A stretch of DNA of 64,000 bases from Pseudomonas inefficax. GTDB lineage: Bacteria; Pseudomonadota; Gammaproteobacteria; Pseudomonadales; Pseudomonadaceae. A program made the position numbers and the translations under genes. The notes beneath the pieces are model-generated. The model was not told the DNA's origin and did no database searches. It worked only from the letters and a program-made list of their open reading frames with translations. The stretch lies in the NCBI RefSeq assembly GCF_900277125.1, contig NZ_OPYN01000184.1:14-64013 (forward strand). Direction: 5' to 3'. Positions 22,060-31,233 of the stretch are shown here, piece after piece; position 1 is the stretch's first letter, and every line of letters starts with the position of its first letter.

Positions 22060-24120
22060 TTACTGGCCCTGGTTAACCAGGGCTTCTACAGGCTCAATAG
22101 TATCCTGCCGCACCTTGGCGCCGAACAACTTGATCATCTGCTGGATCAACGGATCCTGCTCGATCGAGGTGACCGCGTCCTGCTGGCGCTCGGCGCGTTT
22201 GCGCGCCGCCGCCTGCGCCGGGGTTTCCTGCTCGGGCAGGATCAGCTCGATGCGCAGGTTCAGCGTGCGCCCCAGGTGCTGGTTGAGCGCGTCGTTCAGG
22301 CGCCGCTGCTGTGTGGCGTTGAACAGCGCCCCCTGGCCAGGGTCCAGGTGCAGCAGCCAGTCGTCGCCATCAGCGGCAATCAACGTACAGTTTGCCGCGA
22401 TGTTGCCTGTCATCCCGGACACAGGCAACTGTGGGAATAATTCCAGCCATTGCAAGGCCAGGCCGGTGGCCGGCTTGGCTGCCGGCAGCGGTTCAGCTAC
22501 CGGCTTGGGTGCTTCTTCCTGCACATGTTCGGCCAGTTCGTCTAGGTAGCTGAAGCCGACCGGGTCGCTTTCGCCGCCGTAATAGTCTTCGTCCAGTGGC
22601 GGTTCATCGTCGCGGTCCATGCCCACGGCGGCATAGGCGGACGGGTCGAAGGGCGGCTCGTCGTCGTGTGCCGGGGCGGCAGGTGCCGGCGTGGGCGCAG
22701 CGGGCGGTGCAGGAACCGGTGCAGGCTCGGCCACTACCGGTGCTGCCGCTGGCGCGGGCTCTTCCCATGGCAGGTCGACCACCTCTGCCACCGGTTCTGG
22801 TTCTGGTTCTGGCTGTGGCTCGATGACCGGGGCAGGCTCGACAACCGGCTGTGGCGCTGGCTCGACCGGTGCGGGCGCCTGCACTTGTTGCGTGACAACC
22901 GGTGCAACAGGCTCGACGACAGCAGCGGCCGGCGGCGCCACGGCAACCGCCGGCGCTGCCACCTGTGTTGCAGGATCAGCTGTGGCCTGGCTGATCCCCA
23001 CTGGCTTTAGTACCGGCTTCGGCGCGTCGTCGGTGTCGGCGGGGCGGAACGCCAGCATGCGCAGCAGGACCATTTCAAAACCGCCGCGCGGGTCTGGCGC
23101 AAGTGGCAGGTCACGGCGGCCGATCAGGCCCATCTGGTAATAGAACTGCACGTCCTCGGCTGGCAATGCCGAGGCCAGCGCCAGCACCCGCTCACGGTCG
23201 CCCTGGCCGTTGTCCACCGCTTCCGGCAGCGCCTGGGCAATGGCTACGCGGTGCAGCACATTGAGCATCTCGGCCAGCACGCCAGCCCAGTCCGGCCCCT
23301 GCTCGGCCAGGTCGCGAACGGCCTCCAGCAAGGCCCGGGCATCGCCTTCGAGCAGCGCCTGCAGCACACCATAAACCTGGCCATGATCGAGGCTGCCGAG
23401 CATGGCCCGCACATCGGCGGCCAGGACCTTGCCTTCGCCAAAGGCGATGGCCTGGTCAGTCAGGCTCATGGCGTCGCGCATCGAACCATCGGCGGCACGG
23501 CCCAGCAGCCACAGGGCATCCGGCTCGAACGGCACGTTCTCGGCGGCCAGCACATGGCTGAGGTGCTCGACCACCCGCTCCGGGCTCATGTTCTTCAGCG
23601 AGAACTGCAGGCAGCGCGACAGGATGGTGGCTGGCAGTTTCTGCGGGTCGGTGGTGGCGAGGATGAACTTGACGTAGGGCGGCGGCTCTTCCAGCGTCTT
23701 GAGCAAGGCGTTGAACGAGTGGGTCGAGAGCATGTGCACTTCGTCGATCAGGTAGACCTTGAAGCGCCCACGGCTCGGGGCGTACTGCACGTTATCGAGC
23801 AATTCGCGGGTGTCCTCGACCTTGGTGCGGCTGGCGGCGTCGATCTCGATCAGGTCGACGAAACGACCTTCGTCGATCTCCCGGCACACCGAACAGGTGC
23901 CACAGGGCGTGGAGGTGATACCGGTTTCGCAGTTCAGGCACTTGGCGATGATACGGGCGATGGTGGTCTTGCCCACGCCCCGCGTACCGGTGAACAGGTA
24001 GGCATGGTGCAGGCGCTGGTTGTCCAAGGCATTGATCAAGGCCTTGAGCACATGGGTCTGGCCGACCATTTCGCGGAACGAGCGCGGACGCCATTTACGT
24101 GCAAGAACCTGATAACTCAT
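22060..24120 (-). CDS. dnaX: DNA polymerase III tau subunit (DnaX)
   Basis: This 686-residue clamp-loader ATPase couples the replicative polymerases. The AAA+ domain has Walker A GTRGVGKTT near residue 45, a C4 zinc module (CLNCETGITSTPCGTCSVC) near 64-82 and the DEVHMLS Walker B near 126. A long Ala/Pro/Glu-rich linker (about 370-520, with PEPEPEPVAEV) separates the clamp-loader core from the tau C-terminus. I did not find the A-rich slippery sequence that yields gamma in E. coli. It heads dnaX-ybaB. Confidence 0.94.
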   Translation of the reverse strand: MSYQVLARKWRPRSFREMVGQTHVLKALINALDNQRLHHAYLFTGTRGVGKTTIARIIAKCLNCETGITSTPCGTCSVCREIDEGRFVDLIEIDAASRTKVEDTRELLDNVQYAPSRGRFKVYLIDEVHMLSTHSFNALLKTLEEPPPYVKFILATTDPQKLPATILSRCLQFSLKNMSPERVVEHLSHVLAAENVPFEPDALWLLGRAADGSMRDAMSLTDQAIAFGEGKVLAADVRAMLGSLDHGQVYGVLQALLEGDARALLEAVRDLAEQGPDWAGVLAEMLNVLHRVAIAQALPEAVDNGQGDRERVLALASALPAEDVQFYYQMGLIGRRDLPLAPDPRGGFEMVLLRMLAFRPADTDDAPKPVLKPVGISQATADPATQVAAPAVAVAPPAAAVVEPVAPVVTQQVQAPAPVEPAPQPVVEPAPVIEPQPEPEPEPVAEVVDLPWEEPAPAAAPVVAEPAPVPAPPAAPTPAPAAPAHDDEPPFDPSAYAAVGMDRDDEPPLDEDYYGGESDPVGFSYLDELAEHVQEEAPKPVAEPLPAAKPATGLALQWLELFPQLPVSGMTGNIAANCTLIAADGDDWLLHLDPGQGALFNATQQRRLNDALNQHLGRTLNLRIELILPEQETPAQAAARKRAERQQDAVTSIEQDPLIQQMIKLFGAKVRQDTIEPVEALVNQGQ

Positions 24121-24243
24121 CGAAAAACCATCGTAGCCTGATCGAGCGGAAGATCGCTAATGCTAGCGGAGCGGGGGCAAAATTGCACCCTGCGCAAGTC
24201 GTCTAAGCTTTGAAACTGATGTGCCATCCAGGGAGGATTGCCT

Positions 24244-25011
24244 TTGCAAAGACTGCTGGCCCTGTTGCTGCTGTGGAGTACCTACAGCCAGGCTGAACAG
24301 CCCGTGTTGCGTTTTTCTGTCGCCGAAAGCTGGAGCATGCCATTGGTGCGCATCGAAGGCGACCAGCCAGTAGAAGGCATGCTGTACGACCTGATGCAGG
24401 CCTTGGCCAAAGAGGTGGGCGTACGCCCCGAATACCATGTCATGGCCCGGCTGCGCCTGCAGGAGGCGATGAACAGCGGTGATATCGATGTGCGCTGCTA
24501 CGTCAGCACCCAGTGGTTCAATGACCGGCCGAGGGATTTTGTCTGGAGCGTCCCGCTGCTGCACCAGCGGGACCTGCTGGTAGGCCGCGCTGGCGACAGT
24601 ACCCCGCTGCCCCCGGAGCAACTGCCTGCCCAGGCCATCGGCACAGTGCTTGGCTACGCCTATCCGACCTTGCAACCGCTGCTCGACCAGGGCCGCCTGC
24701 ACCGCGAAGACAGCCGCAGCCAGTTGCTGGTGCTGCAGAAGCTGCAAGCCGGGCGCTATCGGCATGCGGTAAGCAACCAGCTGTCGCTGCAGTGGTTCAA
24801 CCAGGGTCTCCCCGCCGAGCAGCAATTGCAGGCGCTGGCGGTGCTGGAGGACCAGGACCTGGGATGCATGGTACGCAATGACCCGGCGATACCGACCCAA
24901 GGGTTGCTGCGGGCACTGGTACGGATGAAGCAGTCGGGCGAGATCGAGCGGATCGTGCAGCGGTATGGGGGCGCGGGCAACCAGGAACCCATGTCTGTGG
25001 CTCGCCCCTGA
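24244..25011 (+). CDS. Orphan periplasmic solute-binding protein, family 3
   Basis: This 255-residue secreted protein has a signal peptide at residues 1-17 (LLALLLLWSTYSQAEQ). An SBP_bac_3-like body follows, with VRPEYHVMARLRLQEAMNSGDIDV and a C-terminal LVRMKQSGEIERIVQRYG helix. The GGGAGGA ribosome site ends at 24237, so the TTG at 24244 is a better start than the TTG at 24238, which touches it. No transporter genes are adjacent. It resembles the gene at 2149-2958 in type but is not a close copy. The ligand is unknown. Confidence 0.65.
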   Translation: MQRLLALLLLWSTYSQAEQPVLRFSVAESWSMPLVRIEGDQPVEGMLYDLMQALAKEVGVRPEYHVMARLRLQEAMNSGDIDVRCYVSTQWFNDRPRDFVWSVPLLHQRDLLVGRAGDSTPLPPEQLPAQAIGTVLGYAYPTLQPLLDQGRLHREDSRSQLLVLQKLQAGRYRHAVSNQLSLQWFNQGLPAEQQLQALAVLEDQDLGCMVRNDPAIPTQGLLRALVRMKQSGEIERIVQRYGGAGNQEPMSVARP

Positions 25012-25067
25012 TCCCTTGGAGTATCGGCAGCAACTCTCTGAATCGAAATCTCAAAGCCGGCGCGGTC

Positions 25068-25156
25068 ACTGTGGGAGCGGGCAAGCCCGCGAACACCGGC
25101 AAAGCCGGTGCCATCCACCGAGTTGCCTTCTTCGCGGGCATGCCCGCTCCCACAGG
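25068..25156. repeat. REPIN, family A, outward orientation
   Basis: CTGTGGGAGCGGGCAAGCCC (left) and its inverted partner ending GCCCGCTCCCACAGG (right) flank a loop that itself contains ACCGGCAAAGCCGGT. It is very similar to the element at 58573-58674. Confidence 0.83.
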
Positions 25157-25208
25157 ATTGTGCGGTGCAGACACAGTTTCTATTGCAGGCTCAAGCCTGG
25201 TGGTGCTG

Positions 25209-25709
25209 TCAGCAGGCTGATTGCGCGCTCGCCAGCAAACCCGCACTCAAGAACATCCCCACGCCAAACACAAAATGCGTGGCCAGGCTCTTGAGGCAGT
25301 TGCGCGCAGGCGTCGGCGTCCTCGACGCAAAGAACCCCGCGCCCATTGCCGGCTGCATGAAACACAACGGTGCCAGGACCGTACCCACACCGACCGCCAC
25401 CGCAGGCAAAAGAGTAGGCGCCAATAGCCACCCTTCCCCTGCAATCACAACCAGCAACATCGCGAACAGCACGCCGATGGCGTAATGAATCCCCCATCCC
25501 AACGCCAGCTCATGCCGCACCGGTTCTGCCTTGGCAATCGCCTGGTGCCGCACACGCCCGTGCAGCAAATGCCCCGCCCAACGCCCGACCATGGCGAAAT
25601 TCAGCGTGGCGACACCCATCCGCCTCAGCAGCAGCCCCCACAAGTCCATCACCATCGTGGCACCGATACCAATTGGCAAAGCAGCGGAAAACATCGCGGT
25701 AAACGTCAT
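25209..25709 (-). CDS. DUF2938 integral membrane protein
   Basis: This 166-residue protein has four hydrophobic segments and the DUF2938 pattern (GIGATMVMDLWGLLLRRMGV near the N-terminus, CFMQPAMGAGFFASRTPTP and KSLATHFVFGVGMF near the C-terminus). The function of the family is unknown. It is divergent from a MerR regulator 82 bases away, with a palindrome between them, so it is probably that regulator's target. Confidence 0.75.
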   Translation of the reverse strand: MTFTAMFSAALPIGIGATMVMDLWGLLLRRMGVATLNFAMVGRWAGHLLHGRVRHQAIAKAEPVRHELALGWGIHYAIGVLFAMLLVVIAGEGWLLAPTLLPAVAVGVGTVLAPLCFMQPAMGAGFFASRTPTPARNCLKSLATHFVFGVGMFLSAGLLASAQSAC

Positions 25710-25761
25710 TGAACAAGCCCTCGAAGATTGACGGTCATCAGCATGCCGCGCAGCATAGAAG

Positions 25762-25777
25762 TTGAAGTCAACTTCAA
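25762..25777. promoter_or_regulatory. Palindrome between the DUF2938 and MerR genes
   Basis: TTGAAGTCAACTTCAA is a near-perfect 16-base palindrome, immediately upstream of the merR-type start (25792). It resembles SoxR/MerR-type operators, which sit between -35 and -10. Confidence 0.55.
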
Positions 25778-25791
25778 GTCAAGGGCCCGAA

Positions 25792-26214
25792 ATGGACATT
25801 GCCGACGTCGCCAGACGCACAGGCGTACCCGCCTCGACGCTGCGCTACTACGAGAAGAAAGGTTTGCTCAAATCACTTGCCGGGCGCGGCCAGCGGCGGC
25901 AGTTCGCAGCCGATGTTGCAGACCGACTGGCGTTGATCGCCCTGGGCCAGGCTGCGGGTTTTTCGCTGGATGAGGTGGGGGCAATGCTGGTGGACCTGCA
26001 GGTCGACCGGCAGATGCTGATAGCCAAAGCCGACGAACTGGATGCCCGGGTCAAACGCTTGCAGGCGATGAGCAAGGGCTTGCGGCATGCCGCGCAGTGC
26101 CCTGAGCAAGATCACCTGGCATGCCCGAAATTCCAGCGGCTGATGAAGCTGTCGGCCATGGGGTATGGGAAAAGGCCCAAGCGATCAACGGCTGCCTTGA
26201 ACCATCCAGAATAA
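25792..26214 (+). CDS. MerR family transcriptional regulator
   Basis: The product has 140 residues. The N-terminal winged helix MDIADVARRTGVPASTLRYYEKKGL and following RRQFAADVADRLALIALGQAAGFSLDEVG define MerR. The C-terminal part has a coiled coil (about 75-100) and two cysteines (CPEQDHLACPKFQ near 110-120), possibly a metal or redox sensing site. The ATG at 25792 is preferred because the longer frame would start inside the palindromic operator. It is divergent from the DUF2938 gene. Confidence 0.8.
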   Translation: MDIADVARRTGVPASTLRYYEKKGLLKSLAGRGQRRQFAADVADRLALIALGQAAGFSLDEVGAMLVDLQVDRQMLIAKADELDARVKRLQAMSKGLRHAAQCPEQDHLACPKFQRLMKLSAMGYGKRPKRSTAALNHPE

Positions 26215-26332
26215 TCACCCGGCCTGCACTCACACCCCAAATGATATCAATGCGCCACCACTCAGTGTAAAGTGGCGCGCCTCCGCGCCCAGCCATGCGC
26301 CGAGAAAAGTACCCATATTTAGGAAATGCTGT

Positions 26333-26758
26333 ATGTCCACAGTACGCAATTTGACCGCTGCCGCCCTGATAGCACTGACCACGGGTTGTGCAACCGGCCT
26401 CAATTCAGCCCAGGAATCGGAACTTGCCAGCTATCGCGCCAGAAACCTCGCGGTTCAGGAAAAAAGCCCTGGGCTAGCTGCCGGCCTTGGCCTGCTTCCG
26501 GGTGGAGGCTCGTTTTACGGACGCGCATACGGCTTTGGCGTAGTGAACCTGCTGCTGTGGCCAATCTCGATTCTCTGGGACCCGGTGAGCGGGCATGACG
26601 CCGCAGAGATGCTCAACTACCAAGCCACCAAAGCCCACCTTGCAACGCTAAAAAAGCGCGACATGGACGAGCTTGATGCCCAACTGGAATCGGACTCGAT
26701 CGACCTCAAGCGCTACACGCTCGACAAACGCAGGATCGATGAGAAGTACAACCTGTAA
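26333..26758 (+). CDS. Small lipoprotein of unknown function
   Basis: This 141-residue protein has a lipoprotein signal peptide with lipobox LTTGC at residues 16-20. A hydrophobic segment with FGVVNLLLWPISILWDP at about 68-84 is followed by a charged helical tail (about 98-140). The AGGAAA ribosome site is 7 bases before the ATG. I do not recognise the family. Base composition is less GC-rich than the neighbours, and the gene stands alone in a patch of small accessory genes. Confidence 0.65.
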   Translation: MSTVRNLTAAALIALTTGCATGLNSAQESELASYRARNLAVQEKSPGLAAGLGLLPGGGSFYGRAYGFGVVNLLLWPISILWDPVSGHDAAEMLNYQATKAHLATLKKRDMDELDAQLESDSIDLKRYTLDKRRIDEKYNL

Positions 26759-26971
26759 AGGCATTTGCCGAACAGCACAACGCTCGGCCTCCGGACAGGT
26801 TTCTCTAAAGTAATGAATACCTGCTGATACGGGCTTTCGATGGGGGTAGGACGACAGTGCCTACTCCGCCTAATCATCAAGATCGATGATAGATAATATC
26901 GATATTTGCCTGTTTTCTATCAGCCAAATGAAATGGAGAATGACGCCTGAACCTCAAATCCGGACTGTCTG

Positions 26972-27298
26972 ATGCGCTTTCTGCCTTTTGCTGCTGCCTC
27001 CTTCACTATCACGCTGCTGGCGGGGTGCGCATCCGCGCCTAACCAACCGACAAAGGAGTTGGTAACCGCCAAATCTCCAGAAGCTTTTTCCGCTTGCGTC
27101 ATGCAGAAGCTGCAAGAAAATCAGCAATCGCCAAACGTCACCCATACGAGCCGAAGCTATCGCGTGATCCTGAGCAGCCCTGTTGCGGCGGACAATGTGA
27201 TCGAGACGTTCAAAGGGGACATGGGCGGGAAAGTCTACGTTTATCAGCGAGGGCTCTTTTCTGAAAACCTCGTTCGTGTAGCTTCGCAATGCGCTTGA
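26972..27298 (+). CDS. Small lipoprotein of unknown function
   Basis: This 108-residue protein has a lipobox LLAGC at about residues 15-19, followed by a short domain with two more cysteines (FSACVMQ near 47, VASQCA at the end) that could form a disulphide. Similar short lipoproteins are common in Pseudomonas but uncharacterised. The upstream region is AT-rich and contains the inverted repeat ATCATC-6-GATGAT (26873-26890). It is convergent with the 4.5S RNA gene. Confidence 0.6.
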   Translation: MRFLPFAAASFTITLLAGCASAPNQPTKELVTAKSPEAFSACVMQKLQENQQSPNVTHTSRSYRVILSSPVAADNVIETFKGDMGGKVYVYQRGLFSENLVRVASQCA

Positions 27299-27327
27299 GG
27301 AGAAATCGAGTAGGGTAATGCGAGAAA

Positions 27328-27345
27328 TCCTTGAGAATTCAAGGA
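27328..27345 (-). terminator. Probable terminator of 4.5S RNA
   Basis: On the minus strand TCCTTGA-ATTC-TCAAGGA is followed by TTTCTC, about 12 bases beyond the mature RNA end. The stem is short (7 bp). Confidence 0.5.
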
Positions 27346-27359
27346 CCTGAAAAGGAGGC

Positions 27360-27463
27360 AGCCCCACCAGCCACACCCCGGCACTCGATGTTCCCGCTAT
27401 GGCTGCTCCCTTCCGGGCCTGACCAGGTTAACGGGTAATCAATGCGGGGGGACCGATGGGGCC
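27360..27463 (-). ncRNA. ffs: 4.5S RNA of the signal recognition particle
   Basis: On the minus strand the conserved SRP apical region is plain: ACCTGGTCAGGCCCGGAAGG followed by GAGCAGCCA, as in E. coli 4.5S RNA (CAGGTCAGGTCCGGAAGGAAGCAGCCA has the same order). The ends pair: GGCCCCA (27463-27457) with TGGGGCT (27366-27360). The length of about 104 nt is usual. With Ffh it targets membrane proteins to the translocon. Exact ends are estimates. Confidence 0.92.
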
Positions 27464-27593
27464 ACCACTACAAGGCTCGCTGAACAGCGAGTGGCGCCAT
27501 TGTACCGGTCTTGGGGGCAGATACAACCTCTGGAGGAGAAAAAGTCATCATTTCTCAATGACTTGTCCGGGTCAGGATGGCATGGGACTGCCA

Positions 27594-27740
27594 ATTCGCG
27601 GGTGAACCCGCTCCTACAGGGGTAGCGCTGACAGCAAGACCAGCGCAGGACCTGTGGGAGCGGGCGTGCCCGCGAAGCAGGCACCGCGGTGGATGGCACC
27701 GGCTTTGCCGGTGATCGCCGGCAAGCCAGCTCCCACAAGG
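27594..27740. repeat. REP cluster, three copies
   Basis: A family A inverted pair (27594-27620 and 27651-27677) is followed by a diverged copy, CGCCGGCAAGCCAGCTCCCA, at 27716-27740. The second and third flank GCACCGGCTTTGCCGGTG. Confidence 0.75.
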
Positions 27741-27773
27741 ACCGTGCAAGCCAGTGGATCTGGCCTTGGCCTT

Positions 27774-30104
27774 TCAGACAGCGATGCCCTGCTCGCCCAG
27801 GAAGGTGACGAAGGCATCTTCGTCCAGCACTTTGACCCCCAACTCGCTCGCCTTGGCCAGCTTGGACCCCGCCCCCGGCCCCGCCACCACGCAGTGGGTC
27901 TTGCCGGAAACCGAACCCGCCACCTTGGCGCCGAGGCTTTCCAGCTTTTCCTTGGCGATGTCGCGGCTCATGCGCTCCAAGGTACCGGTCAGCACCCAAG
28001 TCTGGCCGGCCAGCGGCAGGCCTTCGGCGACTTTCTTCTCGCTGCTCCAGTGCATGCCGAACGCCAGCAACTGTGCCTCGATGTCCCGGGCCAGTTTCTG
28101 GTTGGCTTCATCCTTGAAGAACTCGCGCACGGCGTCGGCCTGCTTGGCCGCCAGGGCCTGGCGCAGGTCGATGCCGTCGGCGGCAATGATCTTCTCCAGG
28201 CTGTCGAGCTTGGCCACCAGTTTCTCGGCACCGGTCGGGCCAACCGAGGCGATGTCGAGCTTGGCGATCATGCCGGCCAGCGTGGTGCTGGCGGCGAACT
28301 CGGCAGCCAGCTCGCCTTCGTCCTGCAGTTGCATGCCGCTATCGAGCAATTGCTTGATGACCTTGCGGTTGTGCTCGTCCTCGAAGAAATTGTGGATCTC
28401 GTACGCCACCTCCAGGCCGATGTCCGGCAGGTAGGTAAGCACCTGCGGCAGCGCCTGCTGCACGCGCGCCAGGCTGCCCAGCGAGCGGGCCAGTACCTTG
28501 GCGGTCTCCTCGCCTACGTCCGGGATGCCCAGGGCGTAGATGAAGCGCGCCAGGCTCGGGCGCTTGCTGGCTTCGATGGCATCCAGCAGCTTCTTGCTGG
28601 ACACCTCGGCAAAGCCTTCCAGGCCGACGATCTGGTCGAACTCCAGCTTGTACAGGTCGGCCGGCGGACCGATCAGGCCTTCGTCCACCAACTGCTCGAC
28701 GCTTTTCTCACCCAAGCCGTCGATGTCCATGGCGCGGCGCGACACGTAATGGATGATCGCCTGCTTGAGCTGGGCGCCACAGGCCAGGCGACCGACGCAG
28801 CGGTACACCGCGCCCTCGCTGGTGGTTTCCTTGCCCTTGCTACGCTTGACCAGCTGGGTACGCTCGACCTGCGAGCCGCATACCGGGCATTCACTCGGCA
28901 CCTGCACCGGGCGTGCATCTTCCGGACGCCGCTCCAGCACCACCTGCATCACCTGCGGAATCACGTCACCGGCGCGGCGGATGATCACCGTGTCGCCAAT
29001 GCGCAGGCCCAGGCGGGCGATCTCGTCCATGTTGTGCAGGGTGGCGTTGGACACGGTCACACCGGCTACCTTGACCGGCTTCAGTCGTGCCACGGGCGTT
29101 ACCGCGCCGGTGCGGCCGACCTGGAACTCGACATCCAGCACCTCGGTCAGCTCTTCCATGGCCGGGAACTTGTGGGCAATCGCCCAGCGCGGCTCACGTG
29201 CGCGGAAGCCCAGTTCGCGCTGGGCGGCCAGGCTGTTGACCTTGAACACCACGCCATCGATTTCGTAAGGCAGGCTGTTGCGTCGCTCGCCGATGTCGCG
29301 GTAGTAGGCCAGGCATTCTTCGATGCCGGCGGCATGCTTGAGTTCGCGGCTTATCGGCAGGCCCCAGGCCTTGAGCTGCTCGAGGATGCCGATGTGGCTG
29401 TCGCCAATGCTCGCGGACACCTGGCCGACGCCATAGCAGCAGAACTCCAACGGGCGGCTGGCGGTGATTTTCGAATCCAGCTGACGCAAGCTGCCGGCTG
29501 CGGCGTTGCGCGGGTTGGCGAAGGTCTTGCCGCCGGCTTCGGCCTGGGCGGCGTTGAGCCGGTCGAAACCGGCCTTGCTCATGTACACCTCGCCGCGCAC
29601 CTCCAGCACCGCCGGCCACCCCTGGCCTTGCAGTTTGAGCGGGATGTTGCGCACGGTGCGCACGTTGGCACTGATGTCTTCGCCGGTGGTGCCGTCGCCA
29701 CGGGTGGCGCCCTGCACCAGCTGGCCGTCGCGGTACAACAAGCTCACCGCCAGGCCGTCGAGCTTGGGCTCGCAGCTGTAGTCGACCGCACCGGGCTGAT
29801 CAAGCCCGTCTACCACCCGGCGGCCGAATTCACGCAGGTCGGCCTCTTCGAAAGCGTTGCCCAGGCTGAGCATGGGCACTTCGTGGCGCACCTGGCTGAA
29901 CGCGGACAGGGCTTCGCCACCAACGCGCTGGGTGGGCGAGTCAGGGGTCACCAGGTGCGGGTGTTCGGCTTCAAGCGCCTTGAGCTCGTTGAACAGGCGG
30001 TCGTATTCGGCATCGGGCACGCTTGGCTCGTCGAGCACGTAGTAGCGGTAGTTGTGCTGGTCGAGCTCGGCACGCAGTTCGTGGATACGGGTTTCGGCGG
30101 TCAT
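27774..30104 (-). CDS. ligA: NAD-dependent DNA ligase
   Basis: This 776-residue enzyme seals nicks using NAD. Domain Ia (HNYRYYVLDEPSVPDAEYD) comes first, then the adenylation domain with active Lys in EPKLDGLA near residue 114. The OB fold, C4 zinc finger (CPVCGSQ and CVGRLACG near 413-437), HhH region and C-terminal BRCT domain (about 695-776) follow. The start at 30104 gives the usual N-terminus MTAETRIHEL. It follows zipA in the same direction, with a REPIN between. Confidence 0.95.
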   Translation of the reverse strand: MTAETRIHELRAELDQHNYRYYVLDEPSVPDAEYDRLFNELKALEAEHPHLVTPDSPTQRVGGEALSAFSQVRHEVPMLSLGNAFEEADLREFGRRVVDGLDQPGAVDYSCEPKLDGLAVSLLYRDGQLVQGATRGDGTTGEDISANVRTVRNIPLKLQGQGWPAVLEVRGEVYMSKAGFDRLNAAQAEAGGKTFANPRNAAAGSLRQLDSKITASRPLEFCCYGVGQVSASIGDSHIGILEQLKAWGLPISRELKHAAGIEECLAYYRDIGERRNSLPYEIDGVVFKVNSLAAQRELGFRAREPRWAIAHKFPAMEELTEVLDVEFQVGRTGAVTPVARLKPVKVAGVTVSNATLHNMDEIARLGLRIGDTVIIRRAGDVIPQVMQVVLERRPEDARPVQVPSECPVCGSQVERTQLVKRSKGKETTSEGAVYRCVGRLACGAQLKQAIIHYVSRRAMDIDGLGEKSVEQLVDEGLIGPPADLYKLEFDQIVGLEGFAEVSSKKLLDAIEASKRPSLARFIYALGIPDVGEETAKVLARSLGSLARVQQALPQVLTYLPDIGLEVAYEIHNFFEDEHNRKVIKQLLDSGMQLQDEGELAAEFAASTTLAGMIAKLDIASVGPTGAEKLVAKLDSLEKIIAADGIDLRQALAAKQADAVREFFKDEANQKLARDIEAQLLAFGMHWSSEKKVAEGLPLAGQTWVLTGTLERMSRDIAKEKLESLGAKVAGSVSGKTHCVVAGPGAGSKLAKASELGVKVLDEDAFVTFLGEQGIAV

Positions 30105-30183
30105 GGGATTTGTCTTCTCTTGCAAAGCAAAAGAGCAGCCTGGGGGTGGTGCCTGGTGTTCAGGGTTTTATTGCCTGTGCCTG

Positions 30184-30276
30184 CCTCTTCGCGGGTAAAC
30201 CCGCTCCCACAGGGACTCCACTGCCCTTGCGGTTTGTGGTATCCCTGTGGGAGCGGGTTTACCCGCGAAGAGGCCG
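30184..30276. repeat. REPIN, family A
   Basis: A near-perfect inverted pair with CCTCTTCGCGGGTAAACCCG arms lies between zipA and ligA. Confidence 0.85.
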
Positions 30277-30342
30277 GCACAGGACAACAGCATCACCCGA
30301 ACCGACCAGCACGCCCTCAGGCTGCTCTTTCGTCTGGATCTG

Positions 30343-31233
30343 TCAGCGCTTCTGGGTCAGCGCACGGCGCTCAAACTCGACGATGCGCTGGCGGTAGTGC
30401 TCGATGGTCTGGGCAGTCAGCACGCTGCGCTGGTCGTCCTTGAGCTCACCGTTCAGTTCGTGCGCCAGCTTGCGCGCCGCAGCCACCATCACGTCGAAGG
30501 CCTGCTTCGGATGACGCGGGCCCGGCAGGCCGAGGAAGAAGCTTACCGCGCGGGTGCTGAAGTGGTCGATGTCGTCCAGGTCGAACACACCGGGCTTGAC
30601 GGCGTTGGCCATGGAGAACAGCACCTCGCCGTGACCGGCCATGCTCTCGTGACGGTGGAAGATGTCCATTTCACCGAAGCGCAGGCCGCTTTCCAGGATG
30701 TTCTGCAGCAGCGCCGGGCCCTTGAAGCCACTCTCGTCGCGGGAGATGACGCTGATCACCAGTACCTCCTCAGCCGGCGGCAGCTCCTTGACGCTGCTGC
30801 TGGCAGGCGCCGCACCGTTGCTGCGGGTATTTTCCGCGGCAAAGTCGTCATCGCTGTCGGCAAACAGGTCGGGCTCGCGCGGCTCGGCGCTCAGGTTCAG
30901 GTCGCCCTGCTGTGCATCTGCAGCCGCGGTGGCGCGCTTGCCGCGCTTGGCAGCCTTGGCCGGTTTGGGCTCACGCTCGCGATCACGCGCAGAAGCGCTG
31001 AGCGACGGCAGGTCGCTTTCATCCAGCTCAGGCTCCTTGTGGGTATCCAGCACCCGCGACGGGCCAAGCACTTCGGCATTGCCCTCTTCGTCCGGCAGGT
31101 TGGAATAACTGCGATCCAGACGGAATTTCAACTTGCCTTTCCCGCCGCGCATGCGGCGCCAGCCGTCGAAAAGAATCCCGGCAATGACAATGATGCCGAT
31201 GACGATCAGCCACTCGCGCAGACCGATTTCCAT
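30343..31233 (-). CDS. zipA: Cell division protein ZipA
   Basis: This 296-residue inner-membrane protein tethers FtsZ at the septum. One N-terminal helix (about 8-25, REWLIVIGIIVIAGILFDGW) is followed by a charged linker and a C-terminal FtsZ-binding domain (about 150-290, VISRDESGFKGPALLQ). The start at 31233 removes a non-homologous 20-residue extension. It lies between smc and ligA, the common pseudomonad order. Confidence 0.93.
   Translation of the reverse strand: MEIGLREWLIVIGIIVIAGILFDGWRRMRGGKGKLKFRLDRSYSNLPDEEGNAEVLGPSRVLDTHKEPELDESDLPSLSASARDREREPKPAKAAKRGKRATAAADAQQGDLNLSAEPREPDLFADSDDDFAAENTRSNGAAPASSSVKELPPAEEVLVISVISRDESGFKGPALLQNILESGLRFGEMDIFHRHESMAGHGEVLFSMANAVKPGVFDLDDIDHFSTRAVSFFLGLPGPRHPKQAFDVMVAAARKLAHELNGELKDDQRSVLTAQTIEHYRQRIVEFERRALTQKR

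Noticed and set aside
27654..30443. 929-codon open frame antisense to ligA
   Set aside because: Shadow of ligA with no recognisable domains; ligA has all expected motifs.
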